From NCBI RefSeq assembly GCF_020164955.1, contig NZ_JAIUHG010000019.1, positions 1 to 64,000 on the forward strand: DNA of 64,000 bases. Reading direction: 5' to 3'. The DNA is from Mesorhizobium sp. CA8 (GTDB lineage: Bacteria; Pseudomonadota; Alphaproteobacteria; Rhizobiales; Rhizobiaceae). The position numbers and the translations under genes were made by a program. A model generated the notes under the pieces. It was not told the origin of the DNA, ran no database searches, and saw nothing but the letters and a program-made list of their open reading frames with translations. Shown in pieces: positions 16,898 through 25,940 of the stretch (position 1 is its first letter; each line of letters starts with the position of its first letter).

Positions 16898-17899
16898 TTA
16901 CCGGTCCACCAACGACATCGTCCGTTCATTGTATCGCGGTCCCGACACCTTATCGGGCGTCAGCGCCATGTCGAGCCCCAGCATCTCGGTGGCGTCGAGC
17001 GTGATGTCGGCTGCCGCGACATTCTCCTCCAGATAGGTTCGGCGTTTGGTGCCGGGGATCGGCACGATGTCGATGCCGAAATCCGGGCCCTTGGCGAGCA
17101 GCCAGGCGATCGCGATCTGGCCGGGCTTGACGCCTTTGGCGTCGGCGATGTCGCGCACCGTGGCCGCTGCCGCTACATTCAGGTCGAAATTCTCGCCCTG
17201 GTAGCGCGGATCGCCGCGCCGAAAGTCGCCCTCCGGATAGTCTTCCGCGCGCTTGACGTCGCCGGCGAGGAAGCCGCGGCCGAGCGGCGCGAACGGCACC
17301 AGGCCGATGCCGAGCTCCTTCAGCGCCGGGATGATCTCGGGCTCGAGGTTGCGCTCCCAAAGCGAATATTCGCTCTGCAGCGCCGAGACGGGATGCACGG
17401 CATGCGCGCGGCGGATGTTGGCAATGCCCGCTTCCGACAGGCCGAAGAAGCGCACCTTGCCTTCGGCCACCAGTTCGCCGACCGCGCCCGCGACATCCTC
17501 CATCGGCACGGCGGGGTCGACGCGGTGCTGGTAAAGGAGGTCGATGCGGTCCGTGGCGAGCCGCGAGAGCGAAGCGTCGACCACCTCGCGTATATGCTCG
17601 GGCCGGCTGTCGAGGCCGGCCTGTTTGCCGTCGACGATGCGGAAGCCGAATTTCGTCGCGATCGTCACCTGATCTCGCCGCCCTTTCAGCGCGCGTCCAA
17701 GCAGCTCCTCATTGACGAAGGGGCCGTAGATCTCGGCCGTGTCCAGAAAAGTGCAGCCGAGCTCGATCGCCCGGTGGATCGTCGCGATCGACTCCGCCTC
17801 GTCGGCCTGACCATAGGCCTGGCTCATGCCCATGCAGCCGAGGCCGATGGCAGAGACTTCGAGCCCTTGGCTGCCGAGTTTCTGTCTGCCGAGACTCAT
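16898..17899 (-). CDS. Aldo/keto reductase (AKR13/IolS-like)
   Basis: A 333-residue NADPH-dependent oxidoreductase of the long-chain AKR branch. Asp53 and Tyr58 ('FLDTAEIYGP'), Lys83 ('ATKFGF') and His125 ('LLYQHRVDP') form the catalytic tetrad; 'FFGLSEAG', 'LQSEYSLWER' and 'IPGTKRRTYLEENV' complete the signature. Such proteins act on aromatic or sugar aldehydes and are often general detoxifiers. GGAGCAAGACGC is the ribosome site. It is only distantly related to the other aldo/keto reductase at 26-856. Confidence 0.93.
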   Translation of the reverse strand: MSLGRQKLGSQGLEVSAIGLGCMGMSQAYGQADEAESIATIHRAIELGCTFLDTAEIYGPFVNEELLGRALKGRRDQVTIATKFGFRIVDGKQAGLDSRPEHIREVVDASLSRLATDRIDLLYQHRVDPAVPMEDVAGAVGELVAEGKVRFFGLSEAGIANIRRAHAVHPVSALQSEYSLWERNLEPEIIPALKELGIGLVPFAPLGRGFLAGDVKRAEDYPEGDFRRGDPRYQGENFDLNVAAAATVRDIADAKGVKPGQIAIAWLLAKGPDFGIDIVPIPGTKRRTYLEENVAAADITLDATEMLGLDMALTPDKVSGPRYNERTMSLVDR

Positions 17900-18030
17900 G
17901 CGTCTTGCTCCGCCGAATTTTCGATCCGGCTAAATTATAGGGCCGGGCGTGAATGCGTCCAGCGCTGGCCCTATTGACGGCGCAATCGTCGCCATTCTTG
18001 CCGGCGGCGATTCCACTGTGGTGACGGCCA

Positions 18031-19182
18031 ATGCGGCACGACAGGCTTGTCCTGATATTGCTCTGGCGCGAGCTGGTCGCCGGTCTGCGCGCAACGCGGC
18101 GCCGCGATCGCGCCTGGATTGCGCTCGGCGGCGGTGGACTTCTGGCCTATGCGGTTGCGGATATCGTCGTCGCCCTGCATGCCGCGGGTCCGAAACTGCG
18201 GCACGACCAGCTTCTTTGGATGCTTGGACTGCCAGTCGCTTTCGCCGCGCTGGGATGCCTGGCGGGCAATGCAATGTCGCGGCTTTGCCTTTCTCGCGCC
18301 TTTGCCCCCTTCCTCAAGGCGCTGCCGCTCGCTTCGGCGGAGCGCCGTCGCATGGCGGCGGTAGGAGCCTTCGCGCTCGGCCTTCCACTCACGCTGATGA
18401 TCGCCACGGAGGTTGGCTTCGCCTGCGCCGTCATCGGAAAGCCGTTGGCGCCGGCCTGGGGCTTGGGCGCGGCCATCCTGTTTGCCTTGAGCTTCGGCAT
18501 GGCAGCCTTTTGGCGCCTGCGGCGGCGGCCGCGCCTTGCCGTCGCTGCGGCGAGCGAGGCGGCGCCGGTCGGAAGGCCCTGGCTGCGCCGCCTCGACCAG
18601 GCGCGTCCAAGCTGGCTTTCCAGCTGGGCCTGGAAACTGCCGGCCGGCAATATACGGCCGTCTTGGAAGCTGGCGGCCGCCAGCCTGCTGCTCGGGCTTG
18701 CGGCCATTCTTGGCGCATGGGCCAGCCTGGCCGGCCGAACGGCTGGGCCGGCGGCTGTCGCAGGCCTGGCGGGCGGCATTTTTGTTTTCATGCTCAGCCT
18801 GCGATGCCAGCCGCTCGGCTCGCCGGTGCTGCGCACGGCGCCCATCGGCTTTACCCGCGTATGGCTGCGCCTGGTGCGATTGCCGCTGCAATTGTCGCTC
18901 GTCTTCTTCCTGCTGCCGGCCGGCGCGGCGCTCGCGGCCGAGCCATCGGCCTGGTCGGTGCCGGTCGCGAGCGGCCTTTGGCTGCTGGTGCTGAACGGCG
19001 CCTATGCGGTGTTCGGCGCCTATTTCCTCAACGCGCCCTTCGTCGCAATGCTGAGTTTCGCCGGCGCGCTCGCCTATGCCGGCTACGAGACGCTCGAATA
19101 TGGCCGTACCGTGCTGATCGGCCTGGCGGCGCTGGTGTTTTTCTTGTGGCACCGAACCCGACAGAGGTATCGCAATGGCTGA
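18031..19182 (+). CDS. Predicted ABC exporter membrane subunit
   Basis: A 383-residue hydrophobic protein with about 9-10 membrane segments (for example 'AWIALGGGGLLAYAVADIVV', 'LPVAFAALGCLAGNAM'). No known family motif is obvious. Its 3' end overlaps the following ABC ATPase gene by 8 bases, so the two are surely co-transcribed and probably form an ABC-2-like exporter. The loop 'FLKALPLASAERRRMAAVG' resembles the cytosolic docking region of ABC-2 permeases. The ribosome site is weak. Substrate unknown. Confidence 0.75.
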   Translation: MRHDRLVLILLWRELVAGLRATRRRDRAWIALGGGGLLAYAVADIVVALHAAGPKLRHDQLLWMLGLPVAFAALGCLAGNAMSRLCLSRAFAPFLKALPLASAERRRMAAVGAFALGLPLTLMIATEVGFACAVIGKPLAPAWGLGAAILFALSFGMAAFWRLRRRPRLAVAAASEAAPVGRPWLRRLDQARPSWLSSWAWKLPAGNIRPSWKLAAASLLLGLAAILGAWASLAGRTAGPAAVAGLAGGIFVFMLSLRCQPLGSPVLRTAPIGFTRVWLRLVRLPLQLSLVFFLLPAGAALAAEPSAWSVPVASGLWLLVLNGAYAVFGAYFLNAPFVAMLSFAGALAYAGYETLEYGRTVLIGLAALVFFLWHRTRQRYRNG

Positions 19183-19927
19183 AGTCCTCACCGTTGAAGA
19201 GCTCAGCGCCGGCTATCGCGGGCGCATTGTCGTTCGCGATATCGATCTTTCGCTTCATCGCGGCGATATAGTCGGCCTGCTCGGTGCCAATGGCTCGGGC
19301 AAGTCGACGCTCATCAGGGCGATTACCGGCCAGATCCCGTTGATCGGCGGCAGCGTGGCGATCGACAGCATCGACCTCGCCGCCGCGCCGGAACGCGCCA
19401 AAGCCGGCTTCGGCCTCGCCATCGAGCCGCACGAACTGCCGGCGCCGCTTTCGGGACGCCAGTACATCGAGCTCGTCGCCTCGATCCGTGGCTGCGCGCC
19501 AAACGACCTGACAAGCGGCGACCTGCCGAGCGGCGACCTCCTGGAGCGGCTCCAGCTAGGGCGCTGGATCGACCGCCCGATCGCCGAATATTCGCTCGGC
19601 ACGCGAGCCAAGATCGCGATCGTCGCAGCGCTTCTCGGCCGGCCGCCGCTTCTGATCTTCGACGAGACGCTGAACGGCCTCGACCCGGTCGCCGCCTGGG
19701 AGGTGAAACGCGTGATCACCGCGCTCTGCGCGAGCGGGCGGCATGCCGCCCTCGTCTCGACCCATGTGGTGGAGGCCGTGCCGGCGCTCTGCAACCGCGC
19801 GGTGCTGATCGCCGACGGCAGCCTGAGCCGAAGCTGGGATGCGGCTCAGCTGGCCGAAGCGGGCAGGGTGCCTGGGCTGTTTGAGGAAAGCGTCATGCAG
19901 GCGTTGCGCATGCGAGCCGCTGCCTGA
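19175..19927 (+). CDS. ABC transporter ATPase (exporter type)
   Basis: A 250-residue ATP-binding subunit. It has Walker A 'GANGSGKST', a degenerate signature 'YSLGTRAKIAIVAALLG' in place of LSGGQ, as often in CcmA/ABC-2 ATPases, Walker B plus catalytic Glu in 'LLIFDETLNGLDP', and the switch His in 'LVSTHVVEAV'. GAGGTATCGCA precedes the ATG inside the upstream gene. It would energise the membrane protein encoded immediately before it. Confidence 0.9.
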   Translation: MAEVLTVEELSAGYRGRIVVRDIDLSLHRGDIVGLLGANGSGKSTLIRAITGQIPLIGGSVAIDSIDLAAAPERAKAGFGLAIEPHELPAPLSGRQYIELVASIRGCAPNDLTSGDLPSGDLLERLQLGRWIDRPIAEYSLGTRAKIAIVAALLGRPPLLIFDETLNGLDPVAAWEVKRVITALCASGRHAALVSTHVVEAVPALCNRAVLIADGSLSRSWDAAQLAEAGRVPGLFEESVMQALRMRAAA

Positions 19928-19930
19928 TCT

Positions 19931-19994
19931 AGAGCAATTCCAGGAAAAGTGTGAGCGGTTTTCCGCCTGGAATTGCGGCAAAAACAAAGCTCTA
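19931..19994. repeat. RIME-like rhizobial intergenic palindrome
   Basis: The arms CAATTCCAGG (19935-19944) and CCTGGAATTG (19966-19975) pair exactly, with inner GGAAAA/TTTTCC and outer AGAGC/GCTCT. The wording AATTCCAGGAAAAGTGTGAG is characteristic of the rhizobial intergenic mosaic elements. It lies between two convergent genes and reaches the stop codon of the minus-strand gene, so it may also end transcription. Confidence 0.8.
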
Positions 19995-20489
19995 AGCCAT
20001 CGGCAGCATGCGGCGCATGATCAGCGAGGCGTGACCGCCGACGCCGTGGGCCGCTTCCCGGCGTTCGATCACCTCGAAGCCGTGCTTGCGGTAGAAGGCG
20101 ATCGCGCGGTCGTTGCCTTCTATCACCTCCAGCGCGATGCTGGGGATACCAGCATGGGCGGCAAGCACCGCATGCAGAAGGTCGACCGCAAGACCGCTGC
20201 CGAACGCCTGCGGCTCGATGTGGAGCCGCTGCAGCATCACATCGCCTTTTGCGTCCATTGCCGCCATGGCATAGCCGGCAATCGAGCCGTCGGCGCGCTC
20301 GGCGACGAAGGACATCTTGTCCTCGTCGTCGAGCTCGGCCGCGAGCCTTTCCGGCGCGTGCCTTTCATCGGAGAGCCTGGCCACGGTCTCGTCGCCCATG
20401 ATCGGCGCATAGGTCCGCCGCCAGGATTGGCCGAGCAGCCGCGAGACATCGGCAAGGTCGTTCCTCGTCATCGCCCGGATGCGGGTCAT
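19992..20489 (-). CDS. GNAT-family N-acetyltransferase
   Basis: A 165-residue acetyltransferase. Motif A for acetyl-CoA binding is seen as 'MLQRLHIEPQAFGSGLAVDLL', with the glycine loop 'QAFGSG' slightly off the consensus Q/RxxGxG/A, and motif B as 'IALEVIEGNDRAIAFYRKHGF'. The start at 20489 (MTRIRAMTRNDL) has AAGGA eight bases upstream; the frame continues upstream to 20591 without support. Substrate unknown. Confidence 0.88.
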   Translation of the reverse strand: MTRIRAMTRNDLADVSRLLGQSWRRTYAPIMGDETVARLSDERHAPERLAAELDDEDKMSFVAERADGSIAGYAMAAMDAKGDVMLQRLHIEPQAFGSGLAVDLLHAVLAAHAGIPSIALEVIEGNDRAIAFYRKHGFEVIERREAAHGVGGHASLIMRRMLPMA

Positions 20490-20789
20490 GGTCGCCATCC
20501 TTGTGCAATCCCAAGATAGGGCGAAGCGCAGGATGGCGCCAACCGTGCGCGGGAAGGCGCCGATCCGTCGGCGCGCGTGCCGGGCGTTCAAGCGGATATC
20601 ACGGGCGGCTGAAACGATCGGAAGATTGCTTGCCGTTTGACGATAGCCCGCTGCCGAAACGATAGAGGCGGCAGCGGGCCGTTCGTGCGACGGGAGTGCT
20701 GTCCCGCCGAGCAGGAGACACTGCTCACGTGAAAATTAAGCCAGCTTCGCCATGAAGCGCGACTTACGGATTCGTAAGCTCGCTCAATA
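20490..20789. other. Intergenic region with a 10-bp hairpin
   Basis: About 300 bp between two minus-strand genes. GCCCGCTGCC (20646-20655) pairs exactly with GGCAGCGGGC (20670-20679) over a 14-base loop. It lies downstream of the FAD monooxygenase gene and could terminate that operon, though no T-run follows. The remaining frames look spurious. Confidence 0.5.
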
Positions 20790-22070
20790 TTATGTTCCCA
20801 AGCGCGGCCCGGCGGGCAATTCCTGACCTGCCTCGTCGGAGCGGTCGAAAGCAACCCCTGTTACGCCAAGCCTGGCGTCGCTCGGTTTTCCCGCTTCCCG
20901 AAACCGGCGGGCGAAGATCATCAGGTGCCGCGCAGTGTTGTTGCGCAGGCGGCGCAGGCGCCATTCCAGCCCGGTCTCGGTGGTGATCCGCCTGGCATAG
21001 ATGCTGGCCCGCATGGCTCTTTCGTCGGCAGCGATCTTGACCGGATCGTCGTAGAAGGCGCAGATCTTGTCGGCCGCCATGCCGGGCGTTTCGAGCCAGG
21101 CGGGGATATGCGTCGAGCTGAGGCAATCGACATCGGTAAGCACGCGGTGGATGCCGTCGCCTTGCGCTGGACAGGTCGTGGCGAACGCATCGCCGATGAA
21201 GACGACGCCGTCGCGGCGGTGCCCCCGCGTCGTCGTCAGGCTGACCTGCCTCACTTCCACCTCACTGGCGACGGCGAAGTTGCCACATCGCGCGGCTATC
21301 TCCGGCATCAGTTCCAGCAGCATCTTTTGCGGGTTTTCGCGGAACGCCCGCACCCACGGATCGGCGACGGTCCGGTAGACGAACATGTTGGCCCGCATCC
21401 GCTCGCCGATCCTGAAGATGGTAAGGAAGGCAATGCGGTCGGCGATCTGCCTCCCGTAGAAGGTGAGGGACTGCAGGCCGAATTCCTGTGGCGAGATCGC
21501 CAGGTCGAACCCCATCGTCAGCGAATGCGCCTTCGATTCCTCGATGCGCTCGGCGCCGATGGCGCGCCGCACCGCCTCGCTGTAACCGGTGGCTACCACC
21601 AAGAGCCGGGCTTCGATCACTGAGCCGTCGGTGAGCACCAGGCGCTGCCGGTCCGGTCCCGTCGAGACTTCGGCGACCTTGCCTACCGTCAGCGGCACTT
21701 CCGGCGGCAGCGCGGCGCGCAGGCCGTTGACCAGCGGCGTGTAGGAAAAGGCGTATTCCCAGGCCTGCTTGCGCTCGAACAACTGGCCGAAGCGGAAAAT
21801 ATGGAGATCCGTCATCGGCGTGACGAGCGACCTGAAAACCGGGCCGAGCCCGAGCTTCTCGAACAATCCCATCTGCTCCGCGCGGGTTTTCTCGGCCCGG
21901 AATTCGTCATGGTGGATGCGATGCGGATCGACCAATGCGACCTTGCGGCCCGCTCTGGCGAGCGACAGAGCCAGCACGGTTCCGGCGAGTCCCGCGCCGA
22001 CGATCGCCACTTCGACCTCGGTCCGAACGGCGGTCACGGCAGGCGTTTCGCGATCTTCTGCGATGCTCAT
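20790..22070 (-). CDS. FAD-dependent monooxygenase of the exopolysaccharide locus
   Basis: A 426-residue flavoprotein of the p-hydroxybenzoate hydroxylase/UbiH fold. The dinucleotide loop 'VAIVGAGLAGTVLALSLAR' is at about residues 22-40 and the second FAD motif is 'VVFIGDAFATTCPAQGDGI' near residue 290. Its ATG overlaps the stop of the preceding minus-strand gene as ATGA, so the two are translationally coupled. GGAGAAAAGAC is the ribosome site. The partner gene suggests tailoring of a polysaccharide- or lipid-linked sugar, or of an isoprenoid carrier; this is inference from position. Confidence 0.85.
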   Translation of the reverse strand: MSIAEDRETPAVTAVRTEVEVAIVGAGLAGTVLALSLARAGRKVALVDPHRIHHDEFRAEKTRAEQMGLFEKLGLGPVFRSLVTPMTDLHIFRFGQLFERKQAWEYAFSYTPLVNGLRAALPPEVPLTVGKVAEVSTGPDRQRLVLTDGSVIEARLLVVATGYSEAVRRAIGAERIEESKAHSLTMGFDLAISPQEFGLQSLTFYGRQIADRIAFLTIFRIGERMRANMFVYRTVADPWVRAFRENPQKMLLELMPEIAARCGNFAVASEVEVRQVSLTTTRGHRRDGVVFIGDAFATTCPAQGDGIHRVLTDVDCLSSTHIPAWLETPGMAADKICAFYDDPVKIAADERAMRASIYARRITTETGLEWRLRRLRNNTARHLMIFARRFREAGKPSDARLGVTGVAFDRSDEAGQELPAGPRLGT

Positions 22071-23599
22071 GTCTTTTCTCCACCGGCCGTAGGCATGGGG
22101 TCCTGTATCTGTGTGCGTTTCCAGCGCGGCGCCATTGCCGAACCGTCGATGAATTCCAGTCCGCCCGCCTCGTTAAGCGTGTGCAACTTGCGGCCGGCCC
22201 AGCCGGCACTGGGGTTGAGGATCGTTTCGACGACCTGCTCGAAGCCGCTCTCGTCGAGCTGCGTGACGCGCGCGATGCCGAGCGCGGCGCCATAGCTCCT
22301 GCGGCAGTCCTGCACCGGGCGCAGGAGCTGGCCGTTGCGTCCGACCATGCGGCCCGCCGGTCGCGCCGAGGCGATGTCGATCAGCAACGGGTTCTTCGGA
22401 TGCGGTGTCCACGGCCCGCGGAAATCCGGCGCCGACCACAGATGCAGCTGGTCCGAGAAGGCGCCGCCGCCGTCGCGCACGGTGGCGAACATCCACCAGC
22501 GCCCGCTATGCTCGGTGAGCGTGGCGTCGCTGGCGATGATGTCCGACAGCAGCGTCGCTTCCTTGACCCAACCGCCCGGGAAAGCGGTGGCGCGGTAGAG
22601 GTCGACGGTCCGGTTGGCCGAACTCTCCGGCACCATCCAGATCTCGCCGTCGCGCTCGAACACGAAGGGGTAGGAGAGGTGGTAAGGCAGCTCCAGCACC
22701 GGCTTCGGAGTGCCGACTGGTCCGGACGGACCAAAGGCCACCGCCGACAGGATCGCCTTGCCGGTGCGGTGGATGTAGTCCTCGACGAACAATGTCACCT
22801 GGCCGCGGTAAAGCACGGGGAACGGGTCGGCGTAGAAGCGGCTGCCGTCGTCGGGCAAGTCGCGCCAGCCCGATTGCGGATGGGCGCGCAGCTCGTAGAG
22901 GTCCCGGCCTCCAGTCTTGCGCCAGCCGACCCGCCAGTGCGGGGCGTTGTAGCAAAGATGATAGATCTGCTGCACGATCCGGCGCGCTGTTGCCTTGGCC
23001 GCACGCACCCCGATCTTCGTGGCCGACGGCAAGGCCGGCGCCGGCGCCTCCGACAACGGTTCGGGCAGCACCGGAAGCGGGGAGCGCGCCGCGCCGTTGA
23101 CCGCCGCGACGATCAGGCTGGCCGTGCGCGCCAGCATGTCCTGGAAGGAAGCCAGCGCTATGCCGTGATATTCGGTGCCGAGCCGTCCTTCGGAAACTGT
23201 CGCGCCGTTCTGTTCCAGACGGACGCGCGGCGTGCGGCCGGCAAGGATCAGCGCCAGCAGGGCCTCCTCGCCGCAGACGCCGTCATAGGCCAGGCGCCAG
23301 ACCCGTCGGCCCTGCGGCTCGACGTCGCCGACGAGATCGATCGTGAGATCGGCCGGCCCGGATGGTCTCGCATGGCTGGCCAGTGTCGAAAGTGGCACAC
23401 GCTTTGCCGTCCCATCGGCGGGCAGCCGGTGGATAAGCGTCTCAAGCTGGAACAGTGCTTCGGCACTGCGCGGCACACCGCCGGGCGCCGGACGGGAGTC
23501 CACGGCAAGCTCCACGCCGGGCAGCCGCGACAGACGTTCAGCTAGCGCCACATGAAAAGCGCGCACGCGATCGCCGTTGAGGCGCAGGGTCAGGCGCAT
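22067..23599 (-). CDS. Beta-propeller sugar-transferase-like protein (GINT1/formyltransferase-like)
   Basis: A 510-residue protein. The first 190 residues ('MRLTLRLNGDRVRAFHVALA') resemble the N-terminal fold of formyltransferase-like proteins. From about residue 220, 'YELRAHPQSGWRDLPDD', 'SRFYADPFPVLYRGQ', 'FVEDYIHRTGKAILSAV' and 'PYHLSYPFVFERDGEIWMVP' repeat a pattern typical of five-bladed beta-propellers such as GH43/GH32. Bacterial proteins with this layout have been named glucosamine inositolphosphorylceramide transferase family, after the plant GINT1 N-terminal domain; I assign that from memory. It is divergent from the GumC-like gene and coupled to the FAD enzyme. ATG 23599 is used; GTG 23608 is possible. 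Confidence 0.68.
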   Translation of the reverse strand: MRLTLRLNGDRVRAFHVALAERLSRLPGVELAVDSRPAPGGVPRSAEALFQLETLIHRLPADGTAKRVPLSTLASHARPSGPADLTIDLVGDVEPQGRRVWRLAYDGVCGEEALLALILAGRTPRVRLEQNGATVSEGRLGTEYHGIALASFQDMLARTASLIVAAVNGAARSPLPVLPEPLSEAPAPALPSATKIGVRAAKATARRIVQQIYHLCYNAPHWRVGWRKTGGRDLYELRAHPQSGWRDLPDDGSRFYADPFPVLYRGQVTLFVEDYIHRTGKAILSAVAFGPSGPVGTPKPVLELPYHLSYPFVFERDGEIWMVPESSANRTVDLYRATAFPGGWVKEATLLSDIIASDATLTEHSGRWWMFATVRDGGGAFSDQLHLWSAPDFRGPWTPHPKNPLLIDIASARPAGRMVGRNGQLLRPVQDCRRSYGAALGIARVTQLDESGFEQVVETILNPSAGWAGRKLHTLNEAGGLEFIDGSAMAPRWKRTQIQDPMPTAGGEKT

Positions 23600-23690
23600 G
23601 GCCGACACCGGAGCGACTCACGTCCGGGGCTGGCGAGCCGGTCCGCCAGGTCAAGGTCCCGCCGCATGCGCACGATGTCTCCTGATTTGG

Positions 23691-23720
23691 TTGCACTTAA
23701 CTTGCACTCTGTCGGTGCAA
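23691..23720. promoter_or_regulatory. Triple TTGCAC/GTGCAA box in the divergent EPS promoter region
   Basis: TTGCAC at 23691-23696 and 23702-23707, spaced 11 bp apart, and GTGCAA at 23715-23720. The second and third form an inverted repeat TTGCAC-N7-GTGCAA. It lies in a locally AT-rich gap between the two divergent transcription units of the polysaccharide locus, where a regulator would be expected to bind. Confidence 0.5.
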
Positions 23721-23803
23721 ACTTCGTGCCGCGGCCGCATCAATTTAAGAACATAATTAACAGTGTTTTAATCGTTGCCGGGAATAGCTAGGCCAACGCC
23801 GCA

Positions 23804-25939
23804 TTGTCATCTTTGCCGGCCGATGGAGCGTTGTCGGAGCGACCTTTGCAACCACCCCTGCTCATGGTGCCTCAGCAGAACGCTCCGGAGGCGATTGCGC
23901 CGGCGCCCGCCTATTACGCGCCCGCGCCCGCGCAAGCCACCGTCGAGCTCGGCGATCTCGGCCGCATCCTGTTGCGCCGCCGTTTCCTGATCCTTCTCAC
24001 CGTCGCGCTGCTCACCGCGGTGACGCTTGTCTATACGATGCTGACGCCGGCGCTCTACTCCTCGACGGCACAGATCATCATCGATCCGCAGGATCTCCAG
24101 GTCGTCACCAACGACGTCAATCCGAGCCGCATTTCGCCGGACGGCGGCATCACCCAGGTCGAAAGCCAGGTGAGCGTGGCGCAATCGAACAGCGTCCTTC
24201 TGCGCGCCATCGCGGCGACCGATCTGACCCACAACCCGGAATTCAACGGGCAGGGCGTGCTCGACCGCTGGCTGGGCACGGTCTTCGGCTCCGACGACGG
24301 CGACAGGACGGCTGAGACGCTCGACGCGTTGCGCCGCCGCCTTGCCGTGAAGCGCGACGACAAGGTGCTGGTCCTCAACATCATCGTCACCGCCAAGAGC
24401 GCCGACCTCGCGGCGAAGCTCGCCAACGCCATCGCTCAGGCCTATCTCGACGATCAGGCGGCGGCGCGTTCGAAAGCCGCCGCCGACGCCTCCGATGCGA
24501 TCAGCGCCCGGCTGGAAGACCAGCGCAAGCGCGTCGAGCAGGCTGCCAACGCCGTCGAGACCTACAAGGCCGAGCACAACATGGTGATGGCCGCCGGCAA
24601 CCTGGTGAGCGACCAGGAACTGACCGACCTCAACACGCAGCTGACCGCCGCCCAGACCCGAACGGCGCAGCTCAAGGCGCAGGTCGATCAACTGCGCCGG
24701 CAGGGCAGCGCGCCGGACGCGACCTCCGAGGCGATGCGCTCGCCGGTCATCGCCAGCCTCAGGGCGCAGGAGGCGACGCTCGTCGATCAGATGTCGCAGT
24801 TCGGCACCGCGCTCGGGCCGCGCCATCCTTCGATGATCTCGGCGCAGCAGCAATTGAGCGACCTGCGCAAGCTGATTTCTCGTGAGCTCGGCCGCCTCGT
24901 CGCCGCCGCCGAGACAGATTATGAGCGCGCCCTGGCCAACCAGAAGGAACTGGAGGCCAAGATGGTGTCGCTGAAGGGCAAGTCCCTCGACACCGACCAG
25001 GCGTCGGTCAAGCTGCGCGAGCTGCAGCGCGATCTCGATGCCGTGCGCACCGTCTATGCCAATTACCTGCAGCGCGCCCAGGAAACGCGCGAGCAGACCA
25101 ACGTCAACAGCACCAATGCCCGCATCATCTCGCAGGCCATGCCGGCGCTGAAGAAGAGCTGGCCGCCGAAGGGGTTGCTTGTCTTCGGCGCTATCTTCGG
25201 CGGACTGGCGCTGGGCATCGGCATGGCGCTGATCGCCGAATATCTTTCGCCGACCGTGCTTTCCTCCAACCAGATGCAGTCGGCCATCGAAGCGCCGGTG
25301 CTTGGCGTGCTGCCGGGCAGGGGACGCCGCCGCTCCGGCGCGGCCGCCCAAAAGACCGACGCCGTTGCCGGACTGGCGCTGCAACGCATCGCCGCCGCCA
25401 CCAGGCGCCCGCCAGATTGGCCGCTGGTGCCCTCGATCCTGGTGGCGTCGCCGCCTGAGGACAAGGCGCAGCGGTCGAGGGTTGCATGGCAGCTCGCCAA
25501 CGCCGCGGCGGCCAGGGGCCGGCGCGTGCTGTTCATCGACATCAATGCCGGCAAGGGCCAGAAAGACCCGCAGCCCGGCGTACTCGACGTGCTGCGTGGC
25601 GAATATCCGCTCGAAGCCGTCAGCCGTTATGCCCCCGGCAGTTCGGTGGCGCTTGTCGGCCGAGGCCGGCCGACGGCGGTGTTCCAGGAAGCCCAGGCGC
25701 TCTATTTCGCCCACCGCATGCTGGCCGAGGCCAATCACAATTTCGAGCTCGTCGTCGTCGACGGCGGCGCGCTGGCCGACGACCTCAACGTTCTGCCGCT
25801 GGTCGCCATGGCCGACGAGATCCTGCTCGTGGCCAGGCTGAACGCAACGCCGCTGCGCGACGTCGCCTCAACCTCCGAAGCCGTCTCGGTCATGGGGCGG
25901 CTGCCGACGGGCGCCATGCTGGTCGACGAGGCGGCCTGA
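23804..25939 (+). CDS. Exopolysaccharide chain-length/export protein (GumC/ExoP-like) with degenerate kinase domain
   Basis: A 711-residue inner-membrane polysaccharide co-polymerase. A Pro/Ala-rich tail leads to TM1 (about 60-80, 'FLILLTVALLTAVTLVYTML') and a Wzz periplasmic domain with 'STAQIIIDPQDLQVV'. A long coiled-coil (about 220-430) with 'LGPRHPSMISAQQQL' follows, then TM2 (about 455-475). The cytosolic domain should be a BY-type tyrosine kinase, but Walker A reads 'SPPEDKAQRS' instead of PGEGKST, Walker A-prime is 'LFIDINAG', and no Tyr cluster ends the protein. It therefore probably does not phosphorylate. The start is uncertain: TTG 23804 gives the full frame, ATG 23864 is the first ATG; neither has a clear ribosome site. 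Confidence 0.88.
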   Translation: MSSLPADGALSERPLQPPLLMVPQQNAPEAIAPAPAYYAPAPAQATVELGDLGRILLRRRFLILLTVALLTAVTLVYTMLTPALYSSTAQIIIDPQDLQVVTNDVNPSRISPDGGITQVESQVSVAQSNSVLLRAIAATDLTHNPEFNGQGVLDRWLGTVFGSDDGDRTAETLDALRRRLAVKRDDKVLVLNIIVTAKSADLAAKLANAIAQAYLDDQAAARSKAAADASDAISARLEDQRKRVEQAANAVETYKAEHNMVMAAGNLVSDQELTDLNTQLTAAQTRTAQLKAQVDQLRRQGSAPDATSEAMRSPVIASLRAQEATLVDQMSQFGTALGPRHPSMISAQQQLSDLRKLISRELGRLVAAAETDYERALANQKELEAKMVSLKGKSLDTDQASVKLRELQRDLDAVRTVYANYLQRAQETREQTNVNSTNARIISQAMPALKKSWPPKGLLVFGAIFGGLALGIGMALIAEYLSPTVLSSNQMQSAIEAPVLGVLPGRGRRRSGAAAQKTDAVAGLALQRIAAATRRPPDWPLVPSILVASPPEDKAQRSRVAWQLANAAAARGRRVLFIDINAGKGQKDPQPGVLDVLRGEYPLEAVSRYAPGSSVALVGRGRPTAVFQEAQALYFAHRMLAEANHNFELVVVDGGALADDLNVLPLVAMADEILLVARLNATPLRDVASTSEAVSVMGRLPTGAMLVDEAA

Positions 25940-25940
25940 C

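Noticed and set aside
20588..20854. 88-residue minus-strand frame
   Set aside because: Overlaps the FAD monooxygenase end and a hairpin; no ribosome site, no motif.
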